Assembly (NCBI RefSeq): GCF_004358445.1
Contig: NZ_CP037951.1
Coordinates: forward strand, 2,405,501-2,469,500
Source of the DNA: Parashewanella tropica
Lineage (GTDB): Bacteria > Pseudomonadota > Gammaproteobacteria > Enterobacterales > Shewanellaceae
Direction: 5' to 3'
Length of the DNA stretch: 64,000 nt
The first letter of the stretch is position 1, and each line of letters starts with the position of its first letter. The notes beneath the pieces are model-generated. The model was not told the origin of the DNA, did not search any database, and worked only from the letters and a program-made list of their open reading frames with translations. The position numbers and the translations under genes were made by a program. Positions 10,208 through 23,974 of the stretch are shown here, one piece after another.

Positions 10208-10210
10208 GTC

Positions 10211-10939
10211 ATGACAGAAACAACGTCACCCAAAGAAAACGCGATATATTTGGGGTTAACTCAAGCATTTCCCTGCAGTTATCTAGATGATAAACAAGAA
10301 CAGTTACTCACTCTGACAGACACTGTTGTTGAAGCAGGTTTATATGAGCGCATGCTCGGTCTGGGATTTCGACGCAGCGGTAACGCCATATACAAGCCAC
10401 ATTGCCCAAGTTGTTCAGCCTGTCAGTCCATCAGAATTCCTGCCATAGACTTTAAACCATCGCGCCGACAAAAACGGACTTTAAAGCAAAATCATCAGTT
10501 TACATGGCGCCATACAACCCAAATAAATTCAGACTATTACCCTCTGTACGAAAAGTATATTAATAAACGTCACCAAGATGGTTCTATGTATCCTGCATCT
10601 CAAGAACAATTTGACCAATTCTTGTTATGTGACTGGTTAAACGATAACTATATTGAAGTCTATGATGAGAAACGCTTAATTGGTGTTGCTGTTATTGATG
10701 TTTTAAGTAAAAACATCAGTGCGATTTACAGTTTTTTTGATCCTGAATACCATAAACATTCTTTGGGTAGTCATATGATTTTGCTAACCATCGAACTGGC
10801 TAAGCAACTTAATAAAGACTATGTTTATCTTGGTTATCAAATTGATGCTTGCCGAAAGATGAATTACAAAACCAAGTATCAGCCGTACCAATTACTGACC
10901 GATGCGGGTTGGCTTATTCAAGAAGAGCTTTCTCCATAG
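10211..10939 (+). CDS. bpt: Aspartate/glutamate leucyltransferase (Bpt, formerly Ate)
   Basis: 242 aa GNAT-fold aminoacyl-tRNA-protein transferase. The N-terminal Cys-containing block (PCSYLDDKQEQ), CPSCSACQSIRIP, and the R-T-E-like C-terminal block GYQIDACRKMNYKTKYQP are typical of bacterial Bpt, which adds Leu to N-terminal Asp or Glu. It forms an operon with aat upstream and probably reads into infA (121 bp gap). With clpS and clpA nearby the locus contains the whole bacterial Leu/N-degron route. Confidence 0.93.
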   Translation: MTETTSPKENAIYLGLTQAFPCSYLDDKQEQLLTLTDTVVEAGLYERMLGLGFRRSGNAIYKPHCPSCSACQSIRIPAIDFKPSRRQKRTLKQNHQFTWRHTTQINSDYYPLYEKYINKRHQDGSMYPASQEQFDQFLLCDWLNDNYIEVYDEKRLIGVAVIDVLSKNISAIYSFFDPEYHKHSLGSHMILLTIELAKQLNKDYVYLGYQIDACRKMNYKTKYQPYQLLTDAGWLIQEELSP

Positions 10940-11057
10940 TCATAATCTTGTCAACCAGCTGCTGAAGGTCATGTTTTATGCACCGCCCCTTTACTTACAT
11001 CAGAAATTGGGGCATGATACGCCCGATTTTATATTTGAAGGCTAATGGGATACTTAA

Positions 11058-11279
<222 letters not shown>

Positions 11280-11315
11280 TTAGACTTCACTCCTAGATAA
11301 GAATATCTAGATAAT

Positions 11316-11343
11316 AAAAAACCCGGATAAACCGGGTTTTTTT
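11316..11343. terminator. Bidirectional intrinsic terminator
   Basis: ACCCGG (11321-11326) pairs with CCGGGT (11332-11337) around a 5-nt loop, extended by A-run and T-run arms. It serves infA and the convergent clpA. Confidence 0.9.
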
Positions 11344-11359
11344 GTAGCTAGTACTAACG

Positions 11360-13621
11360 CTAATTTACTAGTTTTTCTTTGCTCTTTGCTGTAACGACTA
11401 TTTCACCATCTTTTGCATCAATATAAGCCGTTCCTCCAGCTTCAAGTTCACCAAATAGAATTTCATCTGACAAAGGACGCTTGATCAATTCGGTAACGAC
11501 ACGACCCATAGGTCTTGCTCCCATGGCTTTATCATAGCCTTTTTCTGCTAGAAGCGTTCTTGCTTCATCACTGACTACCATAGTGACAGACTTTTCATCT
11601 AACTGAGCTTGAAGCTCTACTAAGAACTTATCAACCACTTTGGCAATGATGGTCATGTCTAAATGGTTAAACCATATAATTGAATCTAAACGGTTTCTAA
11701 ACTCAGGAGAAAAGACACGATTGATTTCAGCCATGGCATCGGCACTGTGATCTTGCTGCTGGAAACCAATAGATTGCTTTTGTGTTTCTTGAACACCCGC
11801 ATTAGTCGTCATAACCAGTGTCACGTTTCTAAAATCGGCTTTACGACCATTGTTATCAGTCAGTGTACCGTGATCCATAACTTGTAAAAGTAAGTTATAA
11901 ACATCGGGGTGCGCTTTTTCGATTTCATCCAACAAGACGACACAATGAGGTTGTTTAATAACCGCATCGGTAAGTAATCCACCTTGCTCATAGCCAACAT
12001 ACCCTGGAGGCGCTCCGATTAAACGAGCAACCGCATGAGCTTCCATATACTCTGACATATCAAATCGAACGAGCTTCATGCCTAAGCAAGATGCAAGTTG
12101 ATTTGTTACCTCAGTTTTACCCACACCTGTTGGACCTGCTAATAAAAAGCTACCTACAGGTTTAGTTTCATTCGATAAACCACTTCGAGATAAACGGATT
12201 GCCGACGATAAAGACTCTACAGCTTTATCCTGACCAAACACCACCATTTTCAAATTGCGCTCAAGATTTTTAAGTAAATCTTTATCCGAAGCGGTAACGG
12301 TCTTCTCAGGAATGCGAGCAATCTTGGCAATGATTTCTTCAATCTCAGTTTGACCGATTGTCTTCTTGCGCTTGCTTTGCGGTTGCATCGCCATTCGCGC
12401 ACCCGCTTCATCAATCACATCAATGGCTTTATCGGGTAAGTGACGGTCATTAATATGCTTATCCGATAATCGAGCGGCAGCACTTAATGCTGACTGTGTG
12501 TACCGAACAGCATGGTGTTCTTCATACTTTGGTTTTAACCCTTTTAAGATCAAAGTCGTTTCTGCAACGCTAGGTTCTGTAATATCTATCTTTTGAAAAC
12601 GGCGTGCCAAAGCCTTATCTTTATCAAAGATATTTTGGAACTCTTGGAATGTGGTCGACCCCATACAACGCAAATTTCCGCTAGAAAGTAACGGCTTTAA
12701 TAAGTTAGAGGCGTCCATTACGCCACCAGAAGCAGCACCAGCCCCAATTATGGTATGAATCTCATCAATGAATAAAATGGCATGCTCATCTTCTGCTAAT
12801 TCTTTCAGCAGCCCTTTAAAGCGTTTTTCGAAATCACCACGATATTTAGTTCCTGCAAGCAAAGCTCCCAAATCAAGCGAATAAACTGTGGCATTTTTGA
12901 TCACTTCAGGGACTGAATCGGTATGGATGAGGTAAGCCAAACCTTCTGCAATTGCGGTTTTGCCTACGCCAGCTTCCCCAACTAATAAAGGATTGTTTTT
13001 ACGGCGACGGCAAAGGGTTTGAATGGTACGCTCTATTTCTAGGTTTCGCCCGATTAAAGGGTCAATTAACCCTTGTTCAGCTTGTTTGTTTAGATTGGAA
13101 GTAAATTGAGCAAGTTTACTGGTGTCTTCTTCTGACTCGGTCTCATTTTCTGTCGGTTCGAAACTCACCGAGCCATCTTCCGGATCTGATTTACTCACTC
13201 CATGCGAAATAAAATTAACCACATCCAAACGTGTAATATCGCAACGACGAAGCAAATATACAGCCTGTGATTCTTGCTCACTAAATATGGCCACCAATAC
13301 GTTAGCACCAGTAACTTCGTTACGACCTGAAGATTGTACGTGGAATACTGCACGCTGCAATACACGCTGAAAACCAAGAGTAGGCTGCGTTTCTTTTTCT
13401 AAATCTGGTTCGGTGAGGAGCGGAGTTGTCTGGTTGATAAAGCGTTCAACTTCATTTCTGAGTCTTTCTATATCAGCACCACATGAAACTAAAGCTTCAC
13501 GAGCAGAAGGATTATCCAGCAACGCCAACAATAAATGCTCCACAGTCATGTATTCATGCCGTGATTCTTTGGCTTGTTGAAAGGCCACATTTAATGTGAC
13601 TTCAAGATCTTTATTCAGCAT
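11360..13621 (-). CDS. clpA: ClpA, ATPase subunit of ClpAP protease
   Basis: 753 aa double AAA+ unfoldase feeding the ClpP peptidase. The N-domain (1-145) binds ClpS. D1 has Walker A GEAGVGKT and D2 has GPTGVGKT, with DEIHTIIGAG and LDEIEKAHPDV as Walker B blocks. The IGF tripeptide in KQSIGFQQQ is the ClpP-docking loop. The ATG at 13621 gives MLNKDLEVTLN, which aligns with E. coli; an upstream TTG at 13633 would add four residues. It lies 45 bp after clpS. Confidence 0.97.
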   Translation of the reverse strand: MLNKDLEVTLNVAFQQAKESRHEYMTVEHLLLALLDNPSAREALVSCGADIERLRNEVERFINQTTPLLTEPDLEKETQPTLGFQRVLQRAVFHVQSSGRNEVTGANVLVAIFSEQESQAVYLLRRCDITRLDVVNFISHGVSKSDPEDGSVSFEPTENETESEEDTSKLAQFTSNLNKQAEQGLIDPLIGRNLEIERTIQTLCRRRKNNPLLVGEAGVGKTAIAEGLAYLIHTDSVPEVIKNATVYSLDLGALLAGTKYRGDFEKRFKGLLKELAEDEHAILFIDEIHTIIGAGAASGGVMDASNLLKPLLSSGNLRCMGSTTFQEFQNIFDKDKALARRFQKIDITEPSVAETTLILKGLKPKYEEHHAVRYTQSALSAAARLSDKHINDRHLPDKAIDVIDEAGARMAMQPQSKRKKTIGQTEIEEIIAKIARIPEKTVTASDKDLLKNLERNLKMVVFGQDKAVESLSSAIRLSRSGLSNETKPVGSFLLAGPTGVGKTEVTNQLASCLGMKLVRFDMSEYMEAHAVARLIGAPPGYVGYEQGGLLTDAVIKQPHCVVLLDEIEKAHPDVYNLLLQVMDHGTLTDNNGRKADFRNVTLVMTTNAGVQETQKQSIGFQQQDHSADAMAEINRVFSPEFRNRLDSIIWFNHLDMTIIAKVVDKFLVELQAQLDEKSVTMVVSDEARTLLAEKGYDKAMGARPMGRVVTELIKRPLSDEILFGELEAGGTAYIDAKDGEIVVTAKSKEKLVN

Positions 13622-13666
13622 AGGCGCCCCCAAAAAAAATTCCCATACTCTTAGCGTAATCTATTT

Positions 13667-13975
13667 TCATATTTTCTCTAGCGTGCATAGTAAAGGATGT
13701 TCATTTTCCCGTGAAAACTGGTTTACTTGCACTACTTTTGTTTCGGCAACATCAAGTGTAAATACACCACAAATTCCTTTTCCTTTGTGATGAATTGCAA
13801 GCATGATCTCCGTTGCTTCTTCAACATTTTTGTTAAAAAATATCTGTAAAACGTCAACAACGAAGTCCATAGGGGTATAGTCGTCATTATTTAATACCAC
13901 TTGATACATAGATGGTGGACGAAGTTCGGTTTCAAGACTTTCCTCTAATTCTTCAATGCTACCCACGTTACTCAT
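13667..13975 (-). CDS. clpS: ClpS adaptor for N-degron substrates
   Basis: 102 aa. Binds N-terminal Leu, Phe, Tyr and Trp and delivers proteins to Clp[17 protein letters not shown] lines the hydrophobic pocket (with the typical D-D and M), and [14 protein letters not shown] is the second conserved block with the pocket-capping His. The flexible N-terminal 25 residues enter the ClpA pore in the known mechanism. Same strand and likely same operon as clpA. Confidence 0.97.
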   Translation of the reverse strand: MSNVGSIEELEESLETELRPPSMYQVVLNNDDYTPMDFVVDVLQIFFNKNVEEATEIMLAIHHKGKGICGVFTLDVAETKVVQVNQFSRENEHPLLCTLEKI

Positions 13976-14173
13976 TATCTGGTCATACCTCTTCTAAAAT
14001 AGCCGTAAATACTACAGGCTTTGTCAAAAAAACACACTCTTGTTATATTTTTGTTAATTTTATCTTGACATCTTCTTTTCATAATTACATTCTGGTTGCC
14101 GAGCGGTGATCGTTTCCCCGCTATTTAGTTTTACTATCTTAACGGGAAGTTGACAACAGAAGGAAGTGGAAGT

Positions 14174-14380
14174 ATGGCAAGCGGAACTGTGAAGTGGTTC
14201 AACAACGCCAAGGGATTTGGGTTTATTTGTCCTGATGAAGGCGGCGAAGACATTTTTGCACACTATTCAATTATTGATATGGATGGGTATCGTACCCTAA
14301 AAGCTGGGCAACCAGTAGAGTATCAAGTTGAACAAGGCCCCAAAGGCATGCATGCATCAGCAATTACGCCAGTAAAATAA
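14174..14380 (+). CDS. cspD: Cold-shock-like protein CspD
   Basis: 68 aa OB-fold nucleic-acid binder with RNP motifs KGFGFI and DIFAHYS. The C-terminal VEYQVEQGPKGMHASAI and the position divergent from clpS-clpA identify CspD, the stationary-phase DNA-replication inhibitor in E. coli, in place of the cold-induced CspA. The ATG at 14174 has an AGGAAG upstream; the TTG at 14150 would add eight unconserved residues. Confidence 0.93.
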   Translation: MASGTVKWFNNAKGFGFICPDEGGEDIFAHYSIIDMDGYRTLKAGQPVEYQVEQGPKGMHASAITPVK

Positions 14381-14405
14381 TAAAAAATTTGGGCATTTAA
14401 CCAGT

Positions 14406-14435
14406 AAAAAAGGCAGGTTTAAACCTGCCTTTTTA
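14406..14435. terminator. Bidirectional intrinsic terminator
   Basis: A nearly perfect palindrome in which AAAAAGGCAGGTTT pairs with AAACCTGCCTTTTT. It lies between the convergent cspD and icd. Confidence 0.92.
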
Positions 14436-14487
14436 TTTACTCGCTTCACAGCGTGGCTGAAAACTAATTCTCAGCCACACATACTCA

Positions 14488-16725
<2,238 letters not shown>

Positions 16726-16875
16726 TTACGGGTAGAACACTAGAGTTCCCTATAATGGGCACGAGGTTAAAATTTTGGATGAATCATCATAGCGAATCGA
16801 TCGCATAAATCAAATTCCAAACAGGAGAAAACCCTTGTAAACTGTCAAGTTAAACTCACATGCTCGATTGTAACA

Positions 16876-17538
16876 GTGACCTTTAAACGCACCACAGCAG
16901 CGAAACGCCCCCATTACGCCAAAAAAAATGCACGCTCTAACCCGCGCAAACATAAACAGGTAGTACCACCTGAAGAAAGAAAATTAGTGCTTTTTAATAA
17001 GCCATTTGACGTACTTTGCCAGTTTACTGATGACGAGGGACGTAAAACATTAAAAGATTTTATTCCCATTCCTGATATTTACGCCGCTGGCCGCTTAGAT
17101 AGAGACAGCGAAGGCTTATTGTTACTCACTAACGATGGTAAGTTACAAGCAAAGCTCACTCAGCCTAAAAAGAAGACCTTTAAAACCTATTGGGTTCAAG
17201 TTGAAGGTGATCCTAGCGAGTCCGATTTAGACAAATTGAGAATTGGCGTCACCTTAAAAGATGGCCCAACGCTTCCCGCTAAAGTTCGAAAAATAGATGA
17301 GCCCGATTTTCTTTGGCATCGCATACCGCCTATTCGTGAGCGAAAAAACATACCCACTCAATGGCTTGAGATTCAAATTCACGAAGGTCGAAATCGACAA
17401 GTTCGCCGTATGACTGCACATATCGGTCATCCCACGTTAAGATTATTGCGCTATAGTATTGGAAGTTATTCCTTAGATAACCAATCTGGCTCAAGATTAC
17501 AGCCGGGTGAATACAGAATAATTCCACTGAACACTTAA
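16876..17538 (+). CDS. rluE: 23S rRNA pseudouridine(2457) synthase RluE
   Basis: 220 aa RsuA/RluB/E/F-type pseudouridine synthase. The catalytic Asp is in [17 protein letters not shown], and [27 protein letters not shown] is the conserved C-terminal block. A basic N-terminal tail (residues 1-35) and no S4 domain match RluE. The start is GTG at 16876; no better ATG exists before the conserved KLVLFNKP. NudJ follows after 16 bp, as in E. coli, so the two are an operon. Confidence 0.93.
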   Translation: MTFKRTTAAKRPHYAKKNARSNPRKHKQVVPPEERKLVLFNKPFDVLCQFTDDEGRKTLKDFIPIPDIYAAGRLDRDSEGLLLLTNDGKLQAKLTQPKKKTFKTYWVQVEGDPSESDLDKLRIGVTLKDGPTLPAKVRKIDEPDFLWHRIPPIRERKNIPTQWLEIQIHEGRNRQVRRMTAHIGHPTLRLLRYSIGSYSLDNQSGSRLQPGEYRIIPLNT

Positions 17539-17554
17539 TAAAAAGAGGGTTTCT

Positions 17555-18025
17555 ATGGCTGAACGTTATAAACCAAATGTCACCGTTGCTGCTATTGTCG
17601 TATGGCAAGACAAGTTTCTTATTGTAGAAGAAATCATTGACGGTCAAACCGTTTACAACCAACCAGCCGGTCACCTAGAGCCACAAGAAAGCTTAATTAA
17701 GGCTTGTGAACGAGAGGTGACCGAAGAAACCGGCATCGCCGTAAAATGCCAGTCCATCACTGGCATTTATCAATACCAAGCCAATCCCGATTTACAGTTC
17801 CTTAGATTCACCTTTCATTGTATTGTTAATCAATACGGAACCACACTAGAACCACCTCAAACTCGCCCGCAAGACCCTCAAATTGTTGCTGCACATTGGC
17901 TAACACATGACCAAATTAAAGCCATAGAGCCTCAACTTAGAAGCCCGCTTATTCTAAAGTCGATAGAGGATTATTTCGCCAGTAAAAGCGCTACATTACG
18001 TATTCTATCTGATGAATATTTATAA
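17555..18025 (+). CDS. nudJ: Nudix phosphatase NudJ
   Basis: 156 aa. The full Nudix box GHLEPQESLIKACEREVTEETGI (positions about 43-65, Gx5Ex7REVxEExGx) is present. In E. coli NudJ hydrolyses HMP-PP (a thiamin precursor), and nucleoside di- and triphosphates. It lies between rluE and mnmA, the usual neighbourhood, with a good purine-rich RBS (AAAGAGGG) ahead of the ATG. Confidence 0.92.
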   Translation: MAERYKPNVTVAAIVVWQDKFLIVEEIIDGQTVYNQPAGHLEPQESLIKACEREVTEETGIAVKCQSITGIYQYQANPDLQFLRFTFHCIVNQYGTTLEPPQTRPQDPQIVAAHWLTHDQIKAIEPQLRSPLILKSIEDYFASKSATLRILSDEYL

Positions 18026-18131
18026 AGGTTTTACATAGCTCTACACCTGATACCGTGATAAAATAGCGCTCCGAATTTTTCGGAATATAGGCAACAGCCT
18101 CAGTTATGATTCAAACTCGGTTTCAGGATTT

Positions 18132-19247
18132 ATGACATCTACAATTCCCTCTTCAAATGGTAAAAAAGTCATCGTTGGTATGTCTGGCGGTGTGGATTCT
18201 TCAGTTTCAGCTTATCTATTAAAACAGCAAGGTTATCAGGTAGAAGGCCTGTTCATGAAGAACTGGGAAGAAGATGATAATGACGAATACTGTGCCGCTG
18301 CGGAAGATTTAAAAGATGCTCAAGCAGTTTGTGACAAGCTTGGCATTACCTTACACACAGTAAATTTTGCAGCTGAATATTGGGATAATGTTTTCGAATA
18401 CTTTTTAGCTGAATATAAAGCTGGAAGAACGCCTAACCCAGACATCATGTGCAACAAAGAGATCAAATTTAAAGCATTTCTTGATTTTGCAGATGAAATA
18501 TTAGATGCCGACTACATTGCCATGGGGCACTATGTTCGCCGCCGTGATATCGACGGCAACACTGAAATGCTTCGTGGTGTAGATGGTAACAAAGATCAAA
18601 GTTATTTCTTATACACGTTAAGCCACGATCAAGTCGCCCGAAGCCTTTTCCCAGTAGGTGAACTTGAAAAGCCTGAAGTGAGAAAAATTGCTGAAGAACA
18701 GGGCTTAGTTACCGCCAGCAAAAAAGACAGTACTGGTATTTGCTTTATTGGTGAGCGTAAATTCACTGAATTTCTATCTAATTACTTGCCAGCAAAACCT
18801 GGAAAAATCGAAACAACAGAAGGTAAAGTGATCGGCGAACATCAAGGTTTGATGTATCACACCCTAGGGCAACGTAAAGGTCTAGGTATTGGCGGCCTAA
18901 AAGACAGCTCTGAAGCGCCATGGTATGTGGTTGATAAAGATCTTGAACGCAATGTACTTATTGTCGGCCAAGGCGGTAAGCACCCTCGCCTAATGTCTGT
19001 AGGTATGAAAGTAAATCAGCTTCATTGGGTTGATCGAAAAGGCCCAGAAAACGGCAGTAAAATTACCGTTAAAACCCGCTATCGCCAACAGGATGTACCT
19101 TGCCATATATCATATATTGACGATCAAACCATTCGCGTCATGTTTGACGAACCTGTAGCAGCAGTGACTCCCGGACAATCTGCGGTATTTTATGACGGTG
19201 AGGTGTGTCTTGGTGGCGGTATTATTGATGTTTTAATAAAGGACTAG
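18132..19247 (+). CDS. mnmA: tRNA-specific 2-thiouridylase MnmA
   Basis: 371 aa. Thiolates U34 of tRNA-Lys, Glu and Gln using sulfur relayed through TusE. The PP-loop SGGVDSS is at 18-24; the two catalytic cysteines are C107 ([12 protein letters not shown]) and C204 ([10 protein letters not shown]). The C-terminal beta-barrel ends in GGGIID. HflD follows after 3 bp and purB after that, the standard gammaproteobacterial order. Confidence 0.97.
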   Translation: MTSTIPSSNGKKVIVGMSGGVDSSVSAYLLKQQGYQVEGLFMKNWEEDDNDEYCAAAEDLKDAQAVCDKLGITLHTVNFAAEYWDNVFEYFLAEYKAGRTPNPDIMCNKEIKFKAFLDFADEILDADYIAMGHYVRRRDIDGNTEMLRGVDGNKDQSYFLYTLSHDQVARSLFPVGELEKPEVRKIAEEQGLVTASKKDSTGICFIGERKFTEFLSNYLPAKPGKIETTEGKVIGEHQGLMYHTLGQRKGLGIGGLKDSSEAPWYVVDKDLERNVLIVGQGGKHPRLMSVGMKVNQLHWVDRKGPENGSKITVKTRYRQQDVPCHISYIDDQTIRVMFDEPVAAVTPGQSAVFYDGEVCLGGGIIDVLIKD

Positions 19248-19250
19248 CTC

Positions 19251-19865
19251 ATGGATAAGCAAAGCTCGGAGCAAGCCATCGCATTTGCAGGAATACTTTA
19301 TGCGCTTAAACAAGTGCAACAAGTAGCCAGAACCGATGAATATGATACGGAATCTGTTGAGGCTAGCTTAAACACCCTGTTAGTTACCGATCCAGATAAT
19401 ATCCTAGATATCTATCAAGATCGCTCAATTGTTATTGATGGCTCTAAAGCCATCGTTGATCAATTAGAAAGTGACAAAAAAGATATGGAGCTGACTCGCT
19501 ATCTTGTTGGTGTTCTATCTTTAGAGCGCAAATTAGCTCGCTCTGGTCAAATGGGAATTCTTGCAGAGCGCATTTCTCAAATTAAACGTCAAACCGCTCA
19601 TTTTAATATTAATGACAACCAAATCATCAACAACATCGCTAGCATCTACAGTGATTTGATCAGTAACCTTGGCCCCAAAATCATGATTATAGGTAACCCC
19701 AAGATACTACATAAAGATATCACCCAAGAACGTGTTCGAGCATTACTGCTTTCAGCGATAAGAAGCGCCGTATTATGGCGCCAACTAGGCGGCAAACGCA
19801 GAGAGTTGGTTTTCTTTAGAAAACGCATGATCAATGCCGCAAAGCATAATTTAAAAAATATATAA
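19251..19865 (+). CDS. hflD: HflD, lysogenization regulator homolog
   Basis: 204 aa alpha-helical, membrane-associated protein. The start (AIAFAGILYALKQVQQVAR) and the end (AVLWRQLGGKRRELVFFRKRM) are family signatures. In E. coli HflD binds phage lambda CII and lowers lysogeny; its native cellular role is unclear. It sits in the mnmA-hflD-purB operon. The GTG/ATG choice is not in doubt, since ATG follows the mnmA stop by 3 bp. Confidence 0.94.
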   Translation: MDKQSSEQAIAFAGILYALKQVQQVARTDEYDTESVEASLNTLLVTDPDNILDIYQDRSIVIDGSKAIVDQLESDKKDMELTRYLVGVLSLERKLARSGQMGILAERISQIKRQTAHFNINDNQIINNIASIYSDLISNLGPKIMIIGNPKILHKDITQERVRALLLSAIRSAVLWRQLGGKRRELVFFRKRMINAAKHNLKNI

Positions 19866-21332
<1,467 letters not shown>

Positions 21333-21341
21333 TTGTGTATT

Positions 21342-21381
21342 TCAAGCTAAGTTGTTTTAACAGCTTAGCTTGATGTTTTTT
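21342..21381 (+). terminator. Intrinsic terminator of purB
   Basis: TCAAGCTAAG (21342-21351) pairs with CTTAGCTTGA (21364-21373), with partial pairing inside the loop, followed by TGTTTTTT. Confidence 0.85.
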
Positions 21382-21401
21382 CCTTAATGAGCTTGCGTAA
21401 G

Positions 21402-21875
21402 CTAATCATTTTCCATTGTGTTCTGTTCAACCTCTTCTGCTAATAGAGAACTTAATGACTCACAACTTCCTTCACCTTGACCTACTAATGAACTGGAACG
21501 GGAATCAGCTTTTTCATCAGTAAGCAGATTATGGCCTGGTCGCCATACAGCCTTTGTTACTGAGTGATACTTATAAGGCCAAGAAGGATGCACTGAAATT
21601 AAGCGCTGCATAGAAGCTGAATAGTTATTGTTAATCCATTTAGGCTGCTCACTTTGTTTATCCTTAAAGAAGCAATGGATTTTATTATTGTCGTCTTTGG
21701 TTAGATGAAATTCGTGAGGTATCTTATGCTCACCGATCACAACTAGTGCTTCGAATTCAACCTTTCCTGTATCTACAAGATGCTCAATTTTGGGGTTGAG
21801 CCAGTCCTGAGCGCCTTCATTTATTACAGAGTAATTTGAACCATCCCAAGCTAGGTTTGCTTCACCAAGTGACAT
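21402..21875 (-). CDS. Unknown accessory protein
   Basis: 157 aa, no signal peptide and no membrane span. The N-terminal 110 residues are mixed charged and aromatic (several Trp), with no motif I recognise; residues about 122-148 are Ser/Glu-rich (SRSSSLVGQGEG...SLSSLLAEEVEQ) and probably disordered. It is a single gene inserted between purB and roxA, which are often near neighbours in Shewanella, so it is likely a lineage-specific addition. Function unknown. Confidence 0.6.
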   Translation of the reverse strand: MSLGEANLAWDGSNYSVINEGAQDWLNPKIEHLVDTGKVEFEALVVIGEHKIPHEFHLTKDDNNKIHCFFKDKQSEQPKWINNNYSASMQRLISVHPSWPYKYHSVTKAVWRPGHNLLTDEKADSRSSSLVGQGEGSCESLSSLLAEEVEQNTMEND

Positions 21876-22048
21876 TTAACTTACCTTTACCATGTTTCAT
21901 ATTAAATATCAGTATATTAATCATCAGCTTAACCTAAGCTAAATATCTATTAGGTTTTATTTTTACAACAAGCATTAATAGAATCATGGACAAGTTCCCA
22001 TTTGATTTCTAAAATCCCAATCTTTCAACTTTGCAGCTAAGAGCATTC

Positions 22049-23176
22049 ATGATCAGCTTAAACTTCGATATTCAATCTTTTTTAAAACAACATTGGCAGC
22101 AAAAACCCATTGTTATTCGAAATGCCATTAAGGATTTTGAAGATCCCATTACCGCTGATGAACTTGCAGGCTTAGCGTGTGAAGAAGAAGTGAGTTCACG
22201 GGTTGTTGTTACCGCCGATAACGATTGGCAAATTATTCAAGGACCTTTTGAAGATTACGAGCAATTTGGCGACCAAAAATGGCAGCTTTTAGTTCAAGCT
22301 GTTAACCATTGGCATCCTGAAATAGAACCTCTGGTTGATGCATTTAGATTTATTCCAGACTGGCGCTTCGATGACGTTATGGTGTCATTCGCGACCCCAA
22401 ATGGTGGCGTGGGCCCCCACATTGATAATTACGACGTTTTTATTTTACAAGGTGAAGGTCAACGTGCATGGAAAGTGGGCGATAGAGGCAATCATCAACA
22501 ACGTAATGGCGATAAAACTACAGCACTTGTGGAAGATTTTGAGCCTATTATTGAAGTAACACTTAATAAAGGGGATATCTTATATATTCCGCCCGGCTAC
22601 CCTCACTGTGGACAAACACTCACCAATGCGATGAGTTACTCACTTGGGTTTCGTGCACCGAGCCAGCAAGAGTTAATCTCTGAAGTTGCTGATTTCCTCA
22701 TTGATAATAATTCTGGCTTACAACGCTTCACTTCAGACAATGAAACTTGTGTTGCCGGAAGTGTAGATGAAGCCCACCAACAAAAGTTAATGGGATTGCT
22801 AAGCGCTCTTTGCTCGCAGCCAAAAGCCTATCAGCCTATCTTAGGACAGTTACTGAGCCGCAACCGTTTTGATTTAGATGTAAGCCCTGATGAAAACATT
22901 GACCCTGAAGCCTTAGTCGATGCAATTCAAGCAGGTGCGGTGATTCAACGTATTGGCGGTTTAAAGGTACTTCGTTTAGAAAACGATGCTGAAAAACGAT
23001 TGTTTATTGATGGTGAACCCTACTCACTAAGTACAACTGATGAGTCAGTGTTAGGCTATTTAAGTGAAAATTTCTTGTATGAAAACGAATGGCTATTAAT
23101 GAATCTTGACAACACTGAGTTACAGGAGTTTTTGGTAGATATTTTAAAGATGGGTTACGTATATCTGTCTGAATAA
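22049..23176 (+). CDS. roxA: Ribosomal protein L16 arginine hydroxylase RoxA (YcfD), cupin
   Basis: 375 aa Fe(II)/2-oxoglutarate-dependent JmjC-type oxygenase that hydroxylates an Arg of L16. The iron ligands are H124 and D126 (PHIDNYDVF) and H186 (PGYPHCGQT), matching E. coli H125, D127 and H187. The C-terminal half has the dimerisation and winged-helix parts of the family. The ATG at 22049 (MISLNFDI) is preferred to TTG at 22031. A hairpin follows. Confidence 0.94.
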   Translation: MISLNFDIQSFLKQHWQQKPIVIRNAIKDFEDPITADELAGLACEEEVSSRVVVTADNDWQIIQGPFEDYEQFGDQKWQLLVQAVNHWHPEIEPLVDAFRFIPDWRFDDVMVSFATPNGGVGPHIDNYDVFILQGEGQRAWKVGDRGNHQQRNGDKTTALVEDFEPIIEVTLNKGDILYIPPGYPHCGQTLTNAMSYSLGFRAPSQQELISEVADFLIDNNSGLQRFTSDNETCVAGSVDEAHQQKLMGLLSALCSQPKAYQPILGQLLSRNRFDLDVSPDENIDPEALVDAIQAGAVIQRIGGLKVLRLENDAEKRLFIDGEPYSLSTTDESVLGYLSENFLYENEWLLMNLDNTELQEFLVDILKMGYVYLSE

Positions 23177-23188
23177 AACAGTAAACTA

Positions 23189-23212
23189 CGGGGCAATAAA
23201 ATCATTGCCCCG
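23189..23212. terminator. Hairpin between convergent roxA and DUF4826 gene
   Basis: CGGGGCAAT pairs with ATTGCCCCG around a 6-nt loop. GC-rich and strong but without a U-run on either side. Confidence 0.55.
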
Positions 23213-23220
23213 CATCAAAC

Positions 23221-23712
23221 TTACGCTTCTTGCCAAAGTTTGTCATCGGCTTGCATTTTATAAAGGTCTTCAGCTCTAGAGATCAATAGATTTGCATATT
23301 TGGCTTGAGTTGGCTCTCTTGTGACCCCAGTTCGAATCAAGTTTTCAGCCTTCATTTGCCAAGTCATCGAGAAATGACGAACGGCCTCTCGTGCGGTTTT
23401 AGCAACGCTCACTTCAACGATATCTGATGGCAGATCACCAGATAATACCCAGTATGTTTTTTTAGTAGGTTGCTTGGTTTCCATTTTCCAAAGCGCGATA
23501 AATGGAACTAGGTAACGACTTTCTTTATCGTGAACTTTATGAGGAATAATGCCTTTTTCGGCCATGAAGCGATTGGCTTTTTGAAATTGCTCCCTAACCC
23601 ACGCACTTTGTGCTTGTTCAATCTGTTCTTGAGTAGGTTGTGCTGGTTGAGTCATACTCGCCTTCATACCAACATTCATATCTTCTTTTTTATCAATTAC
23701 TTGTTCCGTCAT
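23221..23712 (-). CDS. DUF4826 family protein
   Basis: 163 aa soluble protein. After a 30-residue low-complexity, Gln-rich start, the stretch WVREQFQKANRFMAEKGIIPHKV and the block YWVLSGDLPSDIV, then AREAVRHFSMTWQMKAENL, match what I remember of the DUF4826 family common in Shewanella and allies. No function is known. Single gene with its own upstream region (23713-23974) shared with the divergent leucine dehydrogenase. Confidence 0.75.
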   Translation of the reverse strand: MTEQVIDKKEDMNVGMKASMTQPAQPTQEQIEQAQSAWVREQFQKANRFMAEKGIIPHKVHDKESRYLVPFIALWKMETKQPTKKTYWVLSGDLPSDIVEVSVAKTAREAVRHFSMTWQMKAENLIRTGVTREPTQAKYANLLISRAEDLYKMQADDKLWQEA

Positions 23713-23974
23713 TATTACTACCTTTTATAATTATTGTCCTTGCTACTAGAGCTTTTTTAACCACTTATTGTTTGTTATTTGATATCTACGTAGCATTTAT
23801 CTACAAAGTGGAAAGCAAAATTGCCACATTCCTCAAAATATTTACATAAGGGATTTTGTTCAGAGTATCGCTAAATGCTAATGTTTCGCAACAAATATAA
23901 CAAGGTCTCATAAATAAGATTTTATTAAGAGACAAGGATCAACAGATCCTAAGATTCTTTGGAGAATAGAAATA

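Noticed and set aside
13122-13370. Plus-strand ORF inside clpA
   Set aside because: Antisense to the conserved ClpA N-domain; no RBS or family likeness.
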